NCBI GenBank assembly: GCA_003612395.1
Contig: RAYQ01000010.1
Span: forward strand, 1 to 64,000
Direction of reading: 5' to 3'
Length of the DNA: 64,000 nucleotides
Source of the DNA: Parablautia intestinalis
GTDB lineage: Bacteria > Bacillota > Clostridia > Lachnospirales > Lachnospiraceae
Part shown: positions 51,065 through 60,378 of the stretch, piece by piece
Numbering within the stretch: the stretch's first letter is position 1
Layout: each line of letters begins with the position of its first letter
Notes under the pieces: model-generated
What the model was told of the DNA's origin: nothing
Seen by the model: the letters and a program-made list of their open reading frames with translations, nothing else
Database searches by the model: none
Translations under genes and position numbers: made by a program

Positions 51065-51331
51065 AGGTATTGTTTTAATCATTTACCATCTCCAACAACC
51101 GCGATGGTTGTAATCAATCCGTTACATACTAATCTTTATAGAAAAAATCTCAGCCTTAGAAAGACGAAAACTGATAAAGTTGATGCCCGTACGATTGCCA
51201 CAATGTTGATATCCGGCATGAACTTAAAGTCCTACTCAAACACATCTTACCACAACGAGGAACTAAAGTCATTAACCCGCTGTCGTTTTGAAAAGGCAAA
51301 AGAACGGACAAAGCTTAAAGCAAGCATTACA
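51065..51331 (+). pseudogene. IS110-family transposase fragment
   Basis: The frame reads VVINPLHTNLYRKNLSLRKT, KTDKVDARTIATMLISGMNL and SYHNEELKSLTRCRFEKAKE, which is the DEDD-type N-terminal domain of IS110 transposases (KTDKVDA is diagnostic). Both the first residues and the C-terminal Ser-containing domain are missing, and the reading decays after RTKLKASIT. It is a dead remnant beside a tRNA-Gly gene. Confidence 0.85.
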
Positions 51332-51463
51332 ATGTTGCCATTTCCCATGCCGTCAAGAAACTTGTGTGTTCCCAGTGCATAAATTTAATAAAATAAAGTA
51401 TATTTTAAAAAAATCACATAATCAACAACAGCTTAACGACTCTGCAAACCGGAATTTGTCACT

Positions 51464-51940
51464 TTACTCAATTTCTGTGCGAATGGTAAACTCATTAGGA
51501 AGATTGAAAATATCCTTTTTCAAAAACAGCGGGTAGAAATACTCATCTTTTAATCTTTTAAACTCTAACCATTCAAAAGTATGTGTTCGATGACCTTCTT
51601 TTGATATAAATTTACTTCCCCTTTCCAGTAAGCCTGTGCCTGCAACATCCATTAAAAAGTATATGCAAAGTTCATGATAATTTAGTTTATCTACATCTTC
51701 CGTAAAGAATGCCTGGTTTAACCACAACGGGCGAATAATCCTTGGTGTAACGCCAAGTTCTTCTTGAATTTCTCTAATTACAGCAAGTTCTGCTGTTTCT
51801 CCCATTTCTACTCTTCCGCCAGGCAAATAATAATAAGGTGACCGCTCATCGTGCATTGTCAAGACTTTATCATCAGAAATCATCATAGCACATACCCTAT
51901 AATTAAATTTCTCATTTTCAGATTTAAAAGATATATCCAT
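51464..51940 (-). CDS. NUDIX hydrolase
   Basis: This 158-residue protein has the complete Nudix box between about 41 and 63, GGRVEMGETAELAVIREIQE then ELGV, with the metal-binding RExxEE arrangement. The N-terminus (NYRVCAMMISDDKVLTMHDE) and LYFPLF-like end fit small pyrophosphohydrolases that clean up nucleotide or other diphosphates. GGGGTG near the end of a broken upstream frame acts as its ribosome site. Confidence 0.88.
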   Translation of the reverse strand: MDISFKSENEKFNYRVCAMMISDDKVLTMHDERSPYYYLPGGRVEMGETAELAVIREIQEELGVTPRIIRPLWLNQAFFTEDVDKLNYHELCIYFLMDVAGTGLLERGSKFISKEGHRTHTFEWLEFKRLKDEYFYPLFLKKDIFNLPNEFTIRTEIE

Positions 51941-51943
51941 ATT

Positions 51944-52078
51944 TCACACCCCTGTAATATCTTCAATAGACTTTGTTGATACATCACACATAAAGTCTCT
52001 TCCGTTATGAGTGTCTTTGTATTCCTGTAGCTTTTTCCCAATCTCTTCCTTCAGTTGTCGATAAGTTTCCGTAATAAT
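51944..52078 (-). pseudogene. 3' coding remnant upstream of the NUDIX gene
   Basis: One minus frame reads TETYRQLKEEIGKKLQEYKD, THNGRDFMCDVSTKSIED and ITGV, then TGA directly before the NUDIX gene. There is no start and a stop lies upstream, so it is a truncated gene end. The composition looks coding. The family is not recognised. Confidence 0.4.
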
Positions 52079-52112
52079 TTAATTTGTGAACGATACATTT
52101 TTTAAAACTCAT

Positions 52113-53897
52113 CTAAAACCGCAGTCTCCGATACCTGTTTATACATGCCAAAATCTCCTGCTTTCTCGGTCTTGCCAGTGACGAAGAGATATCCCCTCTC
52201 TCAAAAAGGCTTTCAAGTCCGTCCCTATCCATCTGTTTTTCTAACAGCTCGCTGATCTGCTTTAAGTTTTTTCTTCCGTCCATCATTTTCAGTTCGGCAA
52301 ATTTTAAGATCCAAGCAAGAGCCGCTGTCTGCTCCTGATCCTTTAACTGTTCTAAATACCTTAACTCTACATTTTCCCTGGAAAGCATCAGCTCGCTGGT
52401 ACCCATTGTCTTTATCTTAATGCGATCGTCCTTTCTAAGGCCCATATCCGGCTGGGGGCATCTCTTGTCAAGATAAGCCGGAAACCTGTCTTCATCCCCA
52501 CTCATGGCAGGATAGCCCTTTGCCGCTTCCTTTGCCCTTTTTGTAATATCATAAGGGATATATTCTTTCATCTGTATGACCGTATCCGCCACGTGAAAAT
52601 AAGACCCTGAGCTTCCGGCCACAATAATGGAAGAAATATCCAAATCCCTGCATAAGCTGGTCACACGGCAGATAAAAGGAGTAATTGGCTCCTCCCCTGC
52701 CGAGATCACTTCCTGCATGAGCTGGTCGCGGATCATAAAATTGGTCGCAGAGGTGTCCTCATCAATTAAAAACAGGCTGCTGCCCGCCTCCACGCCCTCC
52801 ATCAGATTTGCTGCCTGGGAAGTACTGCCGCTGGCGTCCTCCGTAGAAAAATGCGCCGTATCTCTTTTGCTGGGAAGGTTCCGGATAAAAGGCGAAATAT
52901 CCACATTTACAATACTTCTGCCATCCTCAGCCCGCAGCTTTACCGCCGTCTTGTCCGTAATGACCAGTTCTCTGCCGTCACCGGCGATATGGTTATATAC
53001 ACCGTTTTGAAGTGCCTGCAAAATAGTGGACTTTCCATGATAGCCGCCCCCTACAAATAAGGTAACGCCTTTAGGAATTCCCATTCCGCTTACCATTCCC
53101 TTGTTAGGCAAATCAAGGGTAACTTTAAGGGAATCCGGCGTCTTAAAGGGGACCGCTCCTTTCATGGGCTTCTCGGACACGCCGCTCTCTCTCGGAAGAA
53201 CAGATCCGTCCGCCACAAAAGCGCACAGTGAAAGCTCCGGAAGCTTTTTTCTGATAAACTCCTGATCCTCGCAAAGGCAGATGGCCTGTTTCAATTTTAT
53301 TTTATCAATGCGGGCATAATACAGACTTCTCCTGACACATTCAGGCAGAATATCAAACAACATTTTCTCTAATTCTCTGGCATTGATGGTTCTGCCGTTT
53401 GCCGGGAATCCTGCTTCAAACCGCAGGGTGATGCCGCCTGCGGTGCTGCTTTGAACCGCACTGCCCTGCTCTGAATTTCCCCTGGCAGCATTACCTACGG
53501 TGGCGCCGCTCCCTGCTCCGCTGCCCGTATTTACTCTGAGAGCCGTTCTCTCCAGTACCTGCTGTCCGCATCTTGAGACGGACAAAAGCCCGCTTTTCCC
53601 GGAGCCTTTGGCCTGGAAACTGCCGCCGCTCACCTCCCGCCCAAATAATCTGGTCAGATGATCCTGCAAGGTCACTCTTTTCGCATGGGTATCATAAAAG
53701 GCGGAAGGAAATCCGGCCTTTTCACCCTTTACCCGCACGGAAAGCCTTGAGGGAGCAGCAAAGGGATCCCCCTGCACATGATCAATGGAAAGCACATAAT
53801 CCTTAAAATCATACTGCCCCCTGAGATCTTTGTAAGCAGGATACCCCCGGTGGTCAATACTTTTCAATTTATTTCTCAAATCTATAGCTGACTGCAT
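52113..53897 (-). CDS. ABC-class P-loop ATPase (DUF-type, isolated)
   Basis: This protein has 594 residues from MQSAIDLRNKLKSIDHRGYP; AGAAGGG precedes this ATG, and the longer reading only runs antisense-like through argS in another frame. The N-terminal part (DFKDYVLSIDHVQGDPFAAP, RLSVRV) and Walker A GGGYHGKSTILQALQNG with Walker B SLFLIDEDTSATNFM match the 'predicted ATPase of the ABC class' family. It has no membrane part and no permease partner. A Gly/Ser-rich insert lies near 135-165. The function is unknown, possibly in nucleic-acid or translation matters. It starts 37 bases after argS. Confidence 0.85.
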   Translation of the reverse strand: MQSAIDLRNKLKSIDHRGYPAYKDLRGQYDFKDYVLSIDHVQGDPFAAPSRLSVRVKGEKAGFPSAFYDTHAKRVTLQDHLTRLFGREVSGGSFQAKGSGKSGLLSVSRCGQQVLERTALRVNTGSGAGSGATVGNAARGNSEQGSAVQSSTAGGITLRFEAGFPANGRTINARELEKMLFDILPECVRRSLYYARIDKIKLKQAICLCEDQEFIRKKLPELSLCAFVADGSVLPRESGVSEKPMKGAVPFKTPDSLKVTLDLPNKGMVSGMGIPKGVTLFVGGGYHGKSTILQALQNGVYNHIAGDGRELVITDKTAVKLRAEDGRSIVNVDISPFIRNLPSKRDTAHFSTEDASGSTSQAANLMEGVEAGSSLFLIDEDTSATNFMIRDQLMQEVISAGEEPITPFICRVTSLCRDLDISSIIVAGSSGSYFHVADTVIQMKEYIPYDITKRAKEAAKGYPAMSGDEDRFPAYLDKRCPQPDMGLRKDDRIKIKTMGTSELMLSRENVELRYLEQLKDQEQTAALAWILKFAELKMMDGRKNLKQISELLEKQMDRDGLESLFERGDISSSLARPRKQEILACINRYRRLRF

Positions 53898-53934
53898 ATT
53901 TATACCCTTCTTCCAGACGAAGCTTTCGTCTTTT

Positions 53935-55716
53935 TTACATTCTCTCCGGCGCCGAAAATCCCAGCACATCAATGCAGGTTTCCAAAATATCTCTTGTGAG
54001 CACAAGGAGCGCAACCCACCCTGCCTTTTTCTCCGGATTTTCCTCCGTGACGATTTTGGTTTCATGGTAAAAACGGTTAAAGGCATTGGCAAGCCCATAA
54101 ATATAAGCACAGATCTTATGAGGCGCCGTTTCCTTGTAAGCAGTCTCCATTGCCGCCTGGAACCCTGCAATTTCAAGCATAAGCGCCTTTTCCGCTTCAC
54201 TTCCTGCACAGCGGATGTAAGTCTTATCCTGCAAAGCATTTTCATTTTGTCCGTCTTGCTCTTTTATCCTGTTTAAAATAGATTTAATGCGGACAATGGT
54301 GTATAAAATGTATGGTCCCGTGTCTCCTTCAAAGGAAGTAAATTTGTCAATGTCAAAAATGTAATCTTTGGATGCCTGGTTGGACAAATCTCCATATTTA
54401 ATTGCGGATAAAGCCACCACCTTCGCTGTCCTGCGCGCTTCCTCCTCGTCCACCTGACGGTTGTCCGTGATCTTGCGGTACATTTCGTCATTGATTTCCT
54501 GAATCAAAAGCTCCAGGCGCATGACGCCGCCCTCCCTTGTCTTAAAGGGCTTTCCGTCTTTTCCGTTCATAGTTCCGAATCCAATATGCAAAAGTTCTGT
54601 CTCAGGCTCCACCAGCTTTGTCTTTTTTGCACAGCGGAAAACCTGCTCAAAATAAAGATCCTGGCGCTTGTCCGTAAGGTAGATCAGCCTGTCCGGATGA
54701 TGGGTTTTCATTCTGTCCATAATAGTTGCCAAATCCGTGGTATTGTAAAGGGATGCGCCGTCCGACTTTAAAATCATGCATGGAGGAATTTCCCTAGTAT
54801 CCGTCTCCTCCTTTACATCCACCACAAGAGCACCGTCACTGATATAAGCATACCCTTCCTTTTTCAGGTAATCCACCATTCCCGGTATCAGATCATGGAC
54901 ATCGGATTCTCCCTTCCACAGTTCAAATTCCACATTTAGATTTTCATAATTTTTTTTCAAATCCGCCACGGACACCTTCATAATATGGTCCCACAGCGCA
55001 CGGTAGCCCGGGACGCCGCTTTGCAGCTTAAAAGTTGCCTCCATGGCGCGGTCTTTATATTCTGCATCTTCCTTGGATTTGGCGCTGGCTGCCGGATAAA
55101 TTTCCTCCAGCTCTGAAATGGTAAAAGGGGCATCCTTCGGGTACTCCCCTTTATAATTCTCGTCAAAATATACCAGTTCCGGCTGTCTTTCCTGTAATTC
55201 CGTAATAATTAATCCCATCTGCAGGCCCCAGTCCCCAAGATGAATATCCCCAAGCACCTCATGGCCGGCATACCTTGCAATCCGTTTAATGCTTTCGCCA
55301 ATTATTGCTGAGCGCAAGTGTCCCACATGAAGGGGTTTTGCCACGTTAGGCCCGCCGTAATCCACAATGATATGATCAGGCTCCTTTGGGGTGCACAAAC
55401 CAAACTTAGGCTCTTTGCGCATCTGATTAAGGTAGTCTGCCGTAAAGTCTTCTCTCACCTTCATATTTAAAAATCCGGGAGATACTGCCTCTACGCTGAG
55501 AAAAACTTTACTGTCCTCACACTTTTGAGCCACATCCTTTGCAATCATAACAGGCGCCTTCTTATAGAGCTTCGCCCCTGCCATGGCGCCGTTACATTGA
55601 TATTCACACAAATCCGGCCGGTTGGACAGCCCCACCTTTCCAAGTTTCCTGTCATATCCCGCCGCCTCAAATGCATTCATCATTTCTTCTGATATTAGAT
55701 CCAGAAATTTCTTCAT
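53935..55716 (-). CDS. argS: Arginyl-tRNA synthetase
   Basis: This protein has 594 residues from MKKFLDLISEEMMNAFEAAG, the ATG with AGGAGG; an earlier in-frame ATG lacks a site. The class I HIGH motif appears as PLHVGHLRSAIIGE and the KMSKS-like loop as KPFKTREGG. The N-terminal additional domain (KDVAQKC, PGFLNMKV) and the DALR anticodon domain at the end (AYKETAPHKICAYIYGLANA, FNRFYHETKI) are present. It charges tRNA-Arg. The ABC-class ATPase gene follows closely and may be co-transcribed. Confidence 0.97.
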   Translation of the reverse strand: MKKFLDLISEEMMNAFEAAGYDRKLGKVGLSNRPDLCEYQCNGAMAGAKLYKKAPVMIAKDVAQKCEDSKVFLSVEAVSPGFLNMKVREDFTADYLNQMRKEPKFGLCTPKEPDHIIVDYGGPNVAKPLHVGHLRSAIIGESIKRIARYAGHEVLGDIHLGDWGLQMGLIITELQERQPELVYFDENYKGEYPKDAPFTISELEEIYPAASAKSKEDAEYKDRAMEATFKLQSGVPGYRALWDHIMKVSVADLKKNYENLNVEFELWKGESDVHDLIPGMVDYLKKEGYAYISDGALVVDVKEETDTREIPPCMILKSDGASLYNTTDLATIMDRMKTHHPDRLIYLTDKRQDLYFEQVFRCAKKTKLVEPETELLHIGFGTMNGKDGKPFKTREGGVMRLELLIQEINDEMYRKITDNRQVDEEEARRTAKVVALSAIKYGDLSNQASKDYIFDIDKFTSFEGDTGPYILYTIVRIKSILNRIKEQDGQNENALQDKTYIRCAGSEAEKALMLEIAGFQAAMETAYKETAPHKICAYIYGLANAFNRFYHETKIVTEENPEKKAGWVALLVLTRDILETCIDVLGFSAPERM

Positions 55717-55893
55717 CTGACACTTCCTCCTGCTTGTGTCCATAGAACAGACACGCTTCACCTTCTCTGCCCGCTGTGCAGCTTTCTGATAAAAAATATC
55801 TGCCGCCATCCTGTTACTCCAACTATCCTAACATTTCGGCATTATTTTAGCAAGCATCCGAAAGATTATCGTCTTACTTTCTAAAAAAATTTG

Positions 55894-56586
55894 TTATCGG
55901 TCATCTGCGGATGATGTGCTGTCAGCCTGTTCCCTGGTTTTCGCTCTTTCCTGTCTGGAAAAAATGCACCCGCAATAATCCTGTCTGTACAATCCATACT
56001 CCTTTGACAGTTCCACGGAGCGTTTATATCCATTCTTCTTTTTAAAATCGGAAGGCAAAAAAGGCACCCCGTATTCGCCGGACAGCCTTTCTCCGATTTC
56101 ATTGATTTTCCCTGCATTTTTCAGGGGACTAATCGTAAGTGTGGTGGTAAAATAGTCGGCCCGGGTTTCCTTTGCCCGCTTTGCCGTCTCCCGCAGCCGA
56201 AGTTCATAACATATAAAGCATCTTTCCCCGCCTTCTTTGCACTGCTCTAATCCTTTCACTGCTTCAAAGAACAGACCCCTGCAATAATCTCCTTCTACTA
56301 CATCAATGGAATAGCCTGCGGCCCCGCCCCTTTGGAGCTGTCCGTTAAATTCTCTGATAAGCCGTTTCTGTTCTGTAACTCTTTTAAAATATTCTTCCTG
56401 CTCCGTGATATTGGGATTGTAATAAAACACCGTGATCTGAAAAAAGCCCCGAAGGTACTCAAGCACATAGCTGCTGCAGGGAGCGCAGCAGCTATGTAAG
56501 AACAGCTTTTTTCCTTTATTCTCCGTATTTTTCAGTATCTTCTCCAGTTCTAATGCATAATTTTTATTTCCATGCATTGTGCCCAT
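55894..56586 (-). CDS. queH: Epoxyqueuosine reductase QueH
   Basis: This 230-residue protein has the QueH (formerly DUF208) cysteine motifs: LFLHSCCAPCSSYVLEYL (Cys33, 34, 37) and GGERCFICYELRL, which bind the 4Fe-4S cluster, and further DYFTTTLTISPLKNAGKINE and the C-terminal YRQDYCGCIFS. It performs the last step of queuosine synthesis in tRNA. No other queuosine gene is nearby. It lies 29 bases after purA on the same strand; GGAGG six bases upstream sets the start. Confidence 0.93.
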   Translation of the reverse strand: MGTMHGNKNYALELEKILKNTENKGKKLFLHSCCAPCSSYVLEYLRGFFQITVFYYNPNITEQEEYFKRVTEQKRLIREFNGQLQRGGAAGYSIDVVEGDYCRGLFFEAVKGLEQCKEGGERCFICYELRLRETAKRAKETRADYFTTTLTISPLKNAGKINEIGERLSGEYGVPFLPSDFKKKNGYKRSVELSKEYGLYRQDYCGCIFSRQERAKTREQADSTSSADDR

Positions 56587-56615
56587 AGCAATCCTCCATG
56601 CATCCGGCAGCCTTG

Positions 56616-57908
56616 TTACTTTTTCAGCTGGCTTTCCCTGTAAATAATATCGTCACGGCCCGGACCGTTGGAAACCATAGTCACAGGGTAGCCAATCTGC
56701 TTCTCTATAAATTCCACGTAGTTTCGGCAGTTTACCGGCAGGTCTTCGTATTTCTTTATCCCCCTGATATCGCATTTCCATCCGGGGAGCTTTTCAAGAA
56801 CCGGTTTTGCCTTCTCCAATTTACAGGTAACCGGAAAATCTGTCGTCACAGCGCCGTCAATCTCATAGCCTACACACACCGGTATCTCATCTAAATATCC
56901 TAACACATCTAATACGGTAAATGCAACATCTGTAGCGCCCTGCAGTCTGCAGCCGTATCTGGAGGCAACACAGTCAAACCACCCCATGCGTCTTGGACGT
57001 CCTGTGGTTGCGCCAAACTCTCCCCCATCGCCGCCTCGCCTGCGAAGCTCATCTGCTTCCTCTCCAAATATCTCTGATACAAAAGCTCCTGCCCCCACTG
57101 CTGAAGAATATGCCTTACATACGGCAATGATTTCCTTAATTTCATAAGGCGGAATTCCTGCGCCGATTGCACCGTAAGCTGCCAGCGTGGATGAGGAAGT
57201 CACCATAGGATAAATTCCGTGATCCGGATCCTTTAAGGTGCCAAGCTGCCCCTCTAACAAAATAGTTTTGCCTTCCTTCATTGCCCTGTCAAGAAATGCG
57301 GACACATCGCACACATAGGGAGCTATCATTTTTCTGTATTCATGTAAGGTTTCAAGAAGCTCCGAAGGCTTAATCAGCGGCTTATGGTACATGTGCTCCA
57401 GCATCACGTTTTTCTGTCCGCAGACTCTCTCCACCTTTTCCTTTAATAGTTCCTCGTCAAAAAGCTCGCTGACCTGGAAACCGATCTTTGCATATTTATC
57501 AGAATAAAAAGGCGCTATGCCGGACTTCGTGGAACCAAAGGACTTTCCGCCCAGCCTTTCCTCCTCGTAGGCGTCCAGCAGGATATGATAAGGCATTACC
57601 ATCTGGGCCCTGTCGGATACCAGTATTTTGGGTATGGGCACATTCCGGTCCGTGATGGATTTTATTTCCTGAAACAGAAGCGGAATGTTAAGCGCTACCC
57701 CGTTTCCGATAATGCTGGTGGTGTGGCCGTAAAAAACCCCTGACGGCAGTGTGTGCAGGGCAAATTTACCATAATTGTTGACTATGGTGTGTCCTGCATT
57801 GGCACCCCCCTGAAAACGGATAATAATATCCGCCTGCTGTGCCAGCATATCCGTTATTTTTCCTTTTCCCTCGTCGCCCCAGTTGGCGCCCACTACTGCT
57901 TTAACCAT
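56616..57908 (-). CDS. purA: Adenylosuccinate synthase
   Basis: This protein has 430 residues from MVKAVVGANWGDEGKGKITD; the GGAGG six bases upstream selects the third codon of the longer reading. The GTP P-loop variant GDEGKGK, FQGGANAGHTIV, the IMP loop (STLAAYGAIGAGIPP) and the switch GEFGATTGRPRRMGWFD are all there. It joins IMP and aspartate with GTP in AMP synthesis. It is followed by queH. The 364-base gap upstream holds repeats. Confidence 0.97.
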   Translation of the reverse strand: MVKAVVGANWGDEGKGKITDMLAQQADIIIRFQGGANAGHTIVNNYGKFALHTLPSGVFYGHTTSIIGNGVALNIPLLFQEIKSITDRNVPIPKILVSDRAQMVMPYHILLDAYEEERLGGKSFGSTKSGIAPFYSDKYAKIGFQVSELFDEELLKEKVERVCGQKNVMLEHMYHKPLIKPSELLETLHEYRKMIAPYVCDVSAFLDRAMKEGKTILLEGQLGTLKDPDHGIYPMVTSSSTLAAYGAIGAGIPPYEIKEIIAVCKAYSSAVGAGAFVSEIFGEEADELRRRGGDGGEFGATTGRPRRMGWFDCVASRYGCRLQGATDVAFTVLDVLGYLDEIPVCVGYEIDGAVTTDFPVTCKLEKAKPVLEKLPGWKCDIRGIKKYEDLPVNCRNYVEFIEKQIGYPVTMVSNGPGRDDIIYRESQLKK

Positions 57909-58071
57909 CTTCATCCTCCATTCTTATGCCTGTTGTCATGTATCGCAAGCTATGTTTGTGATGCCGCAGCCTTCTTATGCGCTCTGCGCAATCGGGCAGG
58001 GGAAAGCCTTTCCTCACCCGCGCGCCGGGCGTCCGTCAGCTTGCTGACATATTTCCTTTGTACACCCGTGT

Positions 58072-58147
58072 ACATCAAACGCTGTCACGCTGCTCGAGCC
58101 AGCTTATTGACATCAAACGCTGTCACGCTGCTCGAGCCAGCTTATTG
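58072..58147. repeat. Two exact 38-bp tandem copies of repeat family B
   Basis: Units at 58072-58109 and 58110-58147 are identical and contain GCTGTCACGCTGCTCGAG then CCAGCTTATTG. They lie in the gap (57909-58272) between the convergent-looking ends of the reductase gene and the purA promoter side. The rest of the gap has small palindromes and no gene. Confidence 0.75.
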
Positions 58148-58150
58148 AAA

Positions 58151-58176
58151 AAAAGCAGGCTGTAAAACCTGCTTTT
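58151..58176 (-). terminator. Terminator of the aldo/keto reductase gene
   Basis: A 9-bp stem AAAAGCAGG/CCTGCTTTT with an 8-base loop is followed on the minus strand by a run of T residues. It lies about 100 bases past the stop at 58273. Confidence 0.75.
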
Positions 58177-58272
58177 CTTATCAGCTTTTACTTTTTGATT
58201 ATACCCTTGGCACATTCATAAGTAAAATCAATATTTATTATGGATAGCATAAGCAATAATTATATTTTCTTT

Positions 58273-59424
58273 TTAATAACCGAATACCTCCACGGCCTTT
58301 TTCATTTTCTCAATAATTCCAACTCCAAAAGGACAATTCTGCTCGCATCTGCCGCAGGCAACGCAGTCCGATGCGTGACGGGAAAGCAGTTTATAATGAT
58401 CCGCAACCGTCTCCGACACCTCCCCCCGGGCCAGACACAGGTTCAGGAACTTATTTACATCCGCCACATTGATCCCCACACTGCAGGGGGCGCAATGCCC
58501 GCAGTACATGCAATTTCCATGGAATTGAAACTTATCCATCCGGGAAAGCACAAGGGAATAATCCCTCTCCTGACGGGAAGCCTCATAATAGAAAGCCGCC
58601 TTTTCTATTTCGGTTTCGCTGTGACAGCCTGCCATAATGGATACAACTCCCGGTCTTGACAGGCAGTACTCGATACACTGGTACTCATTGAAGGCCACGC
58701 CGAAGGGAGAGAGCTTTTCATTTAACATATCTCCGCCCCCAAACACCTTCATCACGTCAATTGCAACGCCTTCTTGCTCACACAGCTCGTACAAAGCCTT
58801 TCTCTCCGGATTCATACCGGTAAACCCGTCCCGGTAGCTTTCCTTCTCAAATAAAGCGTTACAGTCCTCGCTGGCCGACTGCATATCGTAGGCGGCGTTG
58901 ACGGAAAACATCAATACGTCAATCAATCCTGTCTCTACCGCTTTGCGGGCAACTACAGGGTTGTGGGAGCTTATCCCGATGGCATGGATTTTTCCCCGGG
59001 CCTTTAACTCCTTACAGTACCGGATTACCGGCCCGTTAAAAACCTCGTCAAAATCATTTTCCGCGTCCACGTAATGAATCATTCCAATATCCAGATAATC
59101 TGTGCCAAGCCTTTGGAGCTGTTCCTCAAAGCCTGCCTTTGTCTTTTCCATATCTCTTGTTCTTAAGTACTCTCCGTTTTCCCACACGGAGCAGATATGG
59201 CCCTGAAGTACAAGCTTTTCCCTTCTCCCCTTCATGGCCGCGCCCAGATTATCCCTGAAATCAGGATTGGGCGTATACATATCGATAAAATTAATCCCCA
59301 GAGAAAGGGCTTTATCCAGCATCCCCTTAAATTCCTCCGGCGTCTTGCCGATAAATCCCTCGCACCCTAAGGCAATCTCGCTCACCTTTAAATGATTGCA
59401 TCTTTTTAGTTCCCTGTACTTCAT
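58273..59424 (-). CDS. Aldo/keto reductase with C-terminal 4Fe-4S domain
   Basis: This protein has 383 residues from MKYRELKRCNHLKVSEIALG. The ribosome site is weak (GGACAGG); an in-frame ATG 31 codons earlier gives an unlikely Gly/Lys-rich tail. The barrel has LGINFIDMYTPNPDFRDNLG and IHAIGISSHNPVVARK. The C-terminal part has CMYCGHCAPCSVGI and CVACGRCEQNCPFG for two 4Fe-4S clusters. It is related in plan to 39111-40241. Lying downstream of the lar genes, it could be a co-transcribed redox enzyme. Confidence 0.9.
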   Translation of the reverse strand: MKYRELKRCNHLKVSEIALGCEGFIGKTPEEFKGMLDKALSLGINFIDMYTPNPDFRDNLGAAMKGRREKLVLQGHICSVWENGEYLRTRDMEKTKAGFEEQLQRLGTDYLDIGMIHYVDAENDFDEVFNGPVIRYCKELKARGKIHAIGISSHNPVVARKAVETGLIDVLMFSVNAAYDMQSASEDCNALFEKESYRDGFTGMNPERKALYELCEQEGVAIDVMKVFGGGDMLNEKLSPFGVAFNEYQCIEYCLSRPGVVSIMAGCHSETEIEKAAFYYEASRQERDYSLVLSRMDKFQFHGNCMYCGHCAPCSVGINVADVNKFLNLCLARGEVSETVADHYKLLSRHASDCVACGRCEQNCPFGVGIIEKMKKAVEVFGY

Positions 59425-59532
59425 CCTGTCAACACCTGTCCCTTTCCCTAATCCGCCGCGCCCTTTGCCTGCCGCAGGTTCTTTGACTCCTGTATGCAAC
59501 GCGTCAGGCTGCTTCATTTAAAAATATCTGTT

Positions 59533-60366
59533 TTAAGATAATTCATGTATCTTCACATCCATGCTGCCTGAGCGAAATCCTTCCAAATCCAATGTTATGT
59601 AAACATATCCCAGTTCCTTTAAACGGGCAATGATTTCCTTTCTATGCTCCGTCAGCCTTTCAAAGGCATCCTCATCCACTTCAATCCGGGCTGTATCGTC
59701 ATGAATCCTGAGCCGTACGTTTTGGAAGCCAAGCGCCTTTAAATAGTCCTCTCCCTTTTCCACTCTGGCCAGCTTTTCGTAATCAAGGGCTGTTCCATAG
59801 GGAAATCTGGTGGCCAGACACGGGGCGGAGGGCTTGGAGGATGTCTTAAGGCCATATTCCGCCGCCAGTGTCCTTACTTCTTTTTTGCAAAGCCCTGCCT
59901 CCGCGAGGGGGCTTACAATTCCAAGCTCCCGCAGGGCCTTGATACCGGGACGGTACACGTGAAGGTCATCCTCGTTGGTTCCCTCCAAAATGGTCCCGGC
60001 GCCAAGCTCCGATGCCTTTTCCTTTATTTTGAGAAAAATCTGCTTTTTACACAGATAACAGCGGTTAACCGGATTATCCATAATGCCCGCTTCCTTAAGC
60101 TCATCCACCTTAAGAATGATATGCTGCGCTCCAATCTCCCTGCAGATATCTTTTGTCTCTTCTATCTCCTTAAGAGGATGCAGTCTTGTATGGATGGTCG
60201 CCGCATACACTTTTTTTCCGTTTTTTTGCGCCGCGCCGCAGGCCATTTTCAACACCAGCGTACTGTCCACGCCGCCGGAAAAAGCAACCACGGTATCCTG
60301 ACGGGTATAGCCTTCTATAAGCCGGATAAGCCTCTCTTTTTTGACCAGATATTCATCCTGCGTCAT
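59533..60366 (-). CDS. larE: LarE, ATP-dependent sacrificial sulfur transferase
   Basis: This 277-residue protein has the PP-loop AFSGGVDSTLVLK (30-35) that adenylates the substrate. The conserved Cys183 in KPSAPCLATRFPYG is the residue whose sulfur is given up in known LarE proteins. An additional CYLCKK (Cys103, Cys106) offers more thiols. LarE adds sulfur to the pincer precursor made by LarB. It starts 12 bases after larC ends. Confidence 0.95.
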   Translation of the reverse strand: MTQDEYLVKKERLIRLIEGYTRQDTVVAFSGGVDSTLVLKMACGAAQKNGKKVYAATIHTRLHPLKEIEETKDICREIGAQHIILKVDELKEAGIMDNPVNRCYLCKKQIFLKIKEKASELGAGTILEGTNEDDLHVYRPGIKALRELGIVSPLAEAGLCKKEVRTLAAEYGLKTSSKPSAPCLATRFPYGTALDYEKLARVEKGEDYLKALGFQNVRLRIHDDTARIEVDEDAFERLTEHRKEIIARLKELGYVYITLDLEGFRSGSMDVKIHELS

Positions 60367-60378
60367 ATTTTCAAATCC

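Noticed and set aside
52113-54245. A 710-residue reading of the ABC-class ATPase gene
   Set aside because: The first 116 residues are Arg/Lys-rich noise in a second frame of argS. A start with a ribosome site lies at 53897 after the argS stop.
58072-58147. Tandem repeats as a CRISPR array
   Set aside because: The two 38-bp units are directly joined without unique spacers and no cas gene is present; they belong to a dispersed intergenic repeat family.
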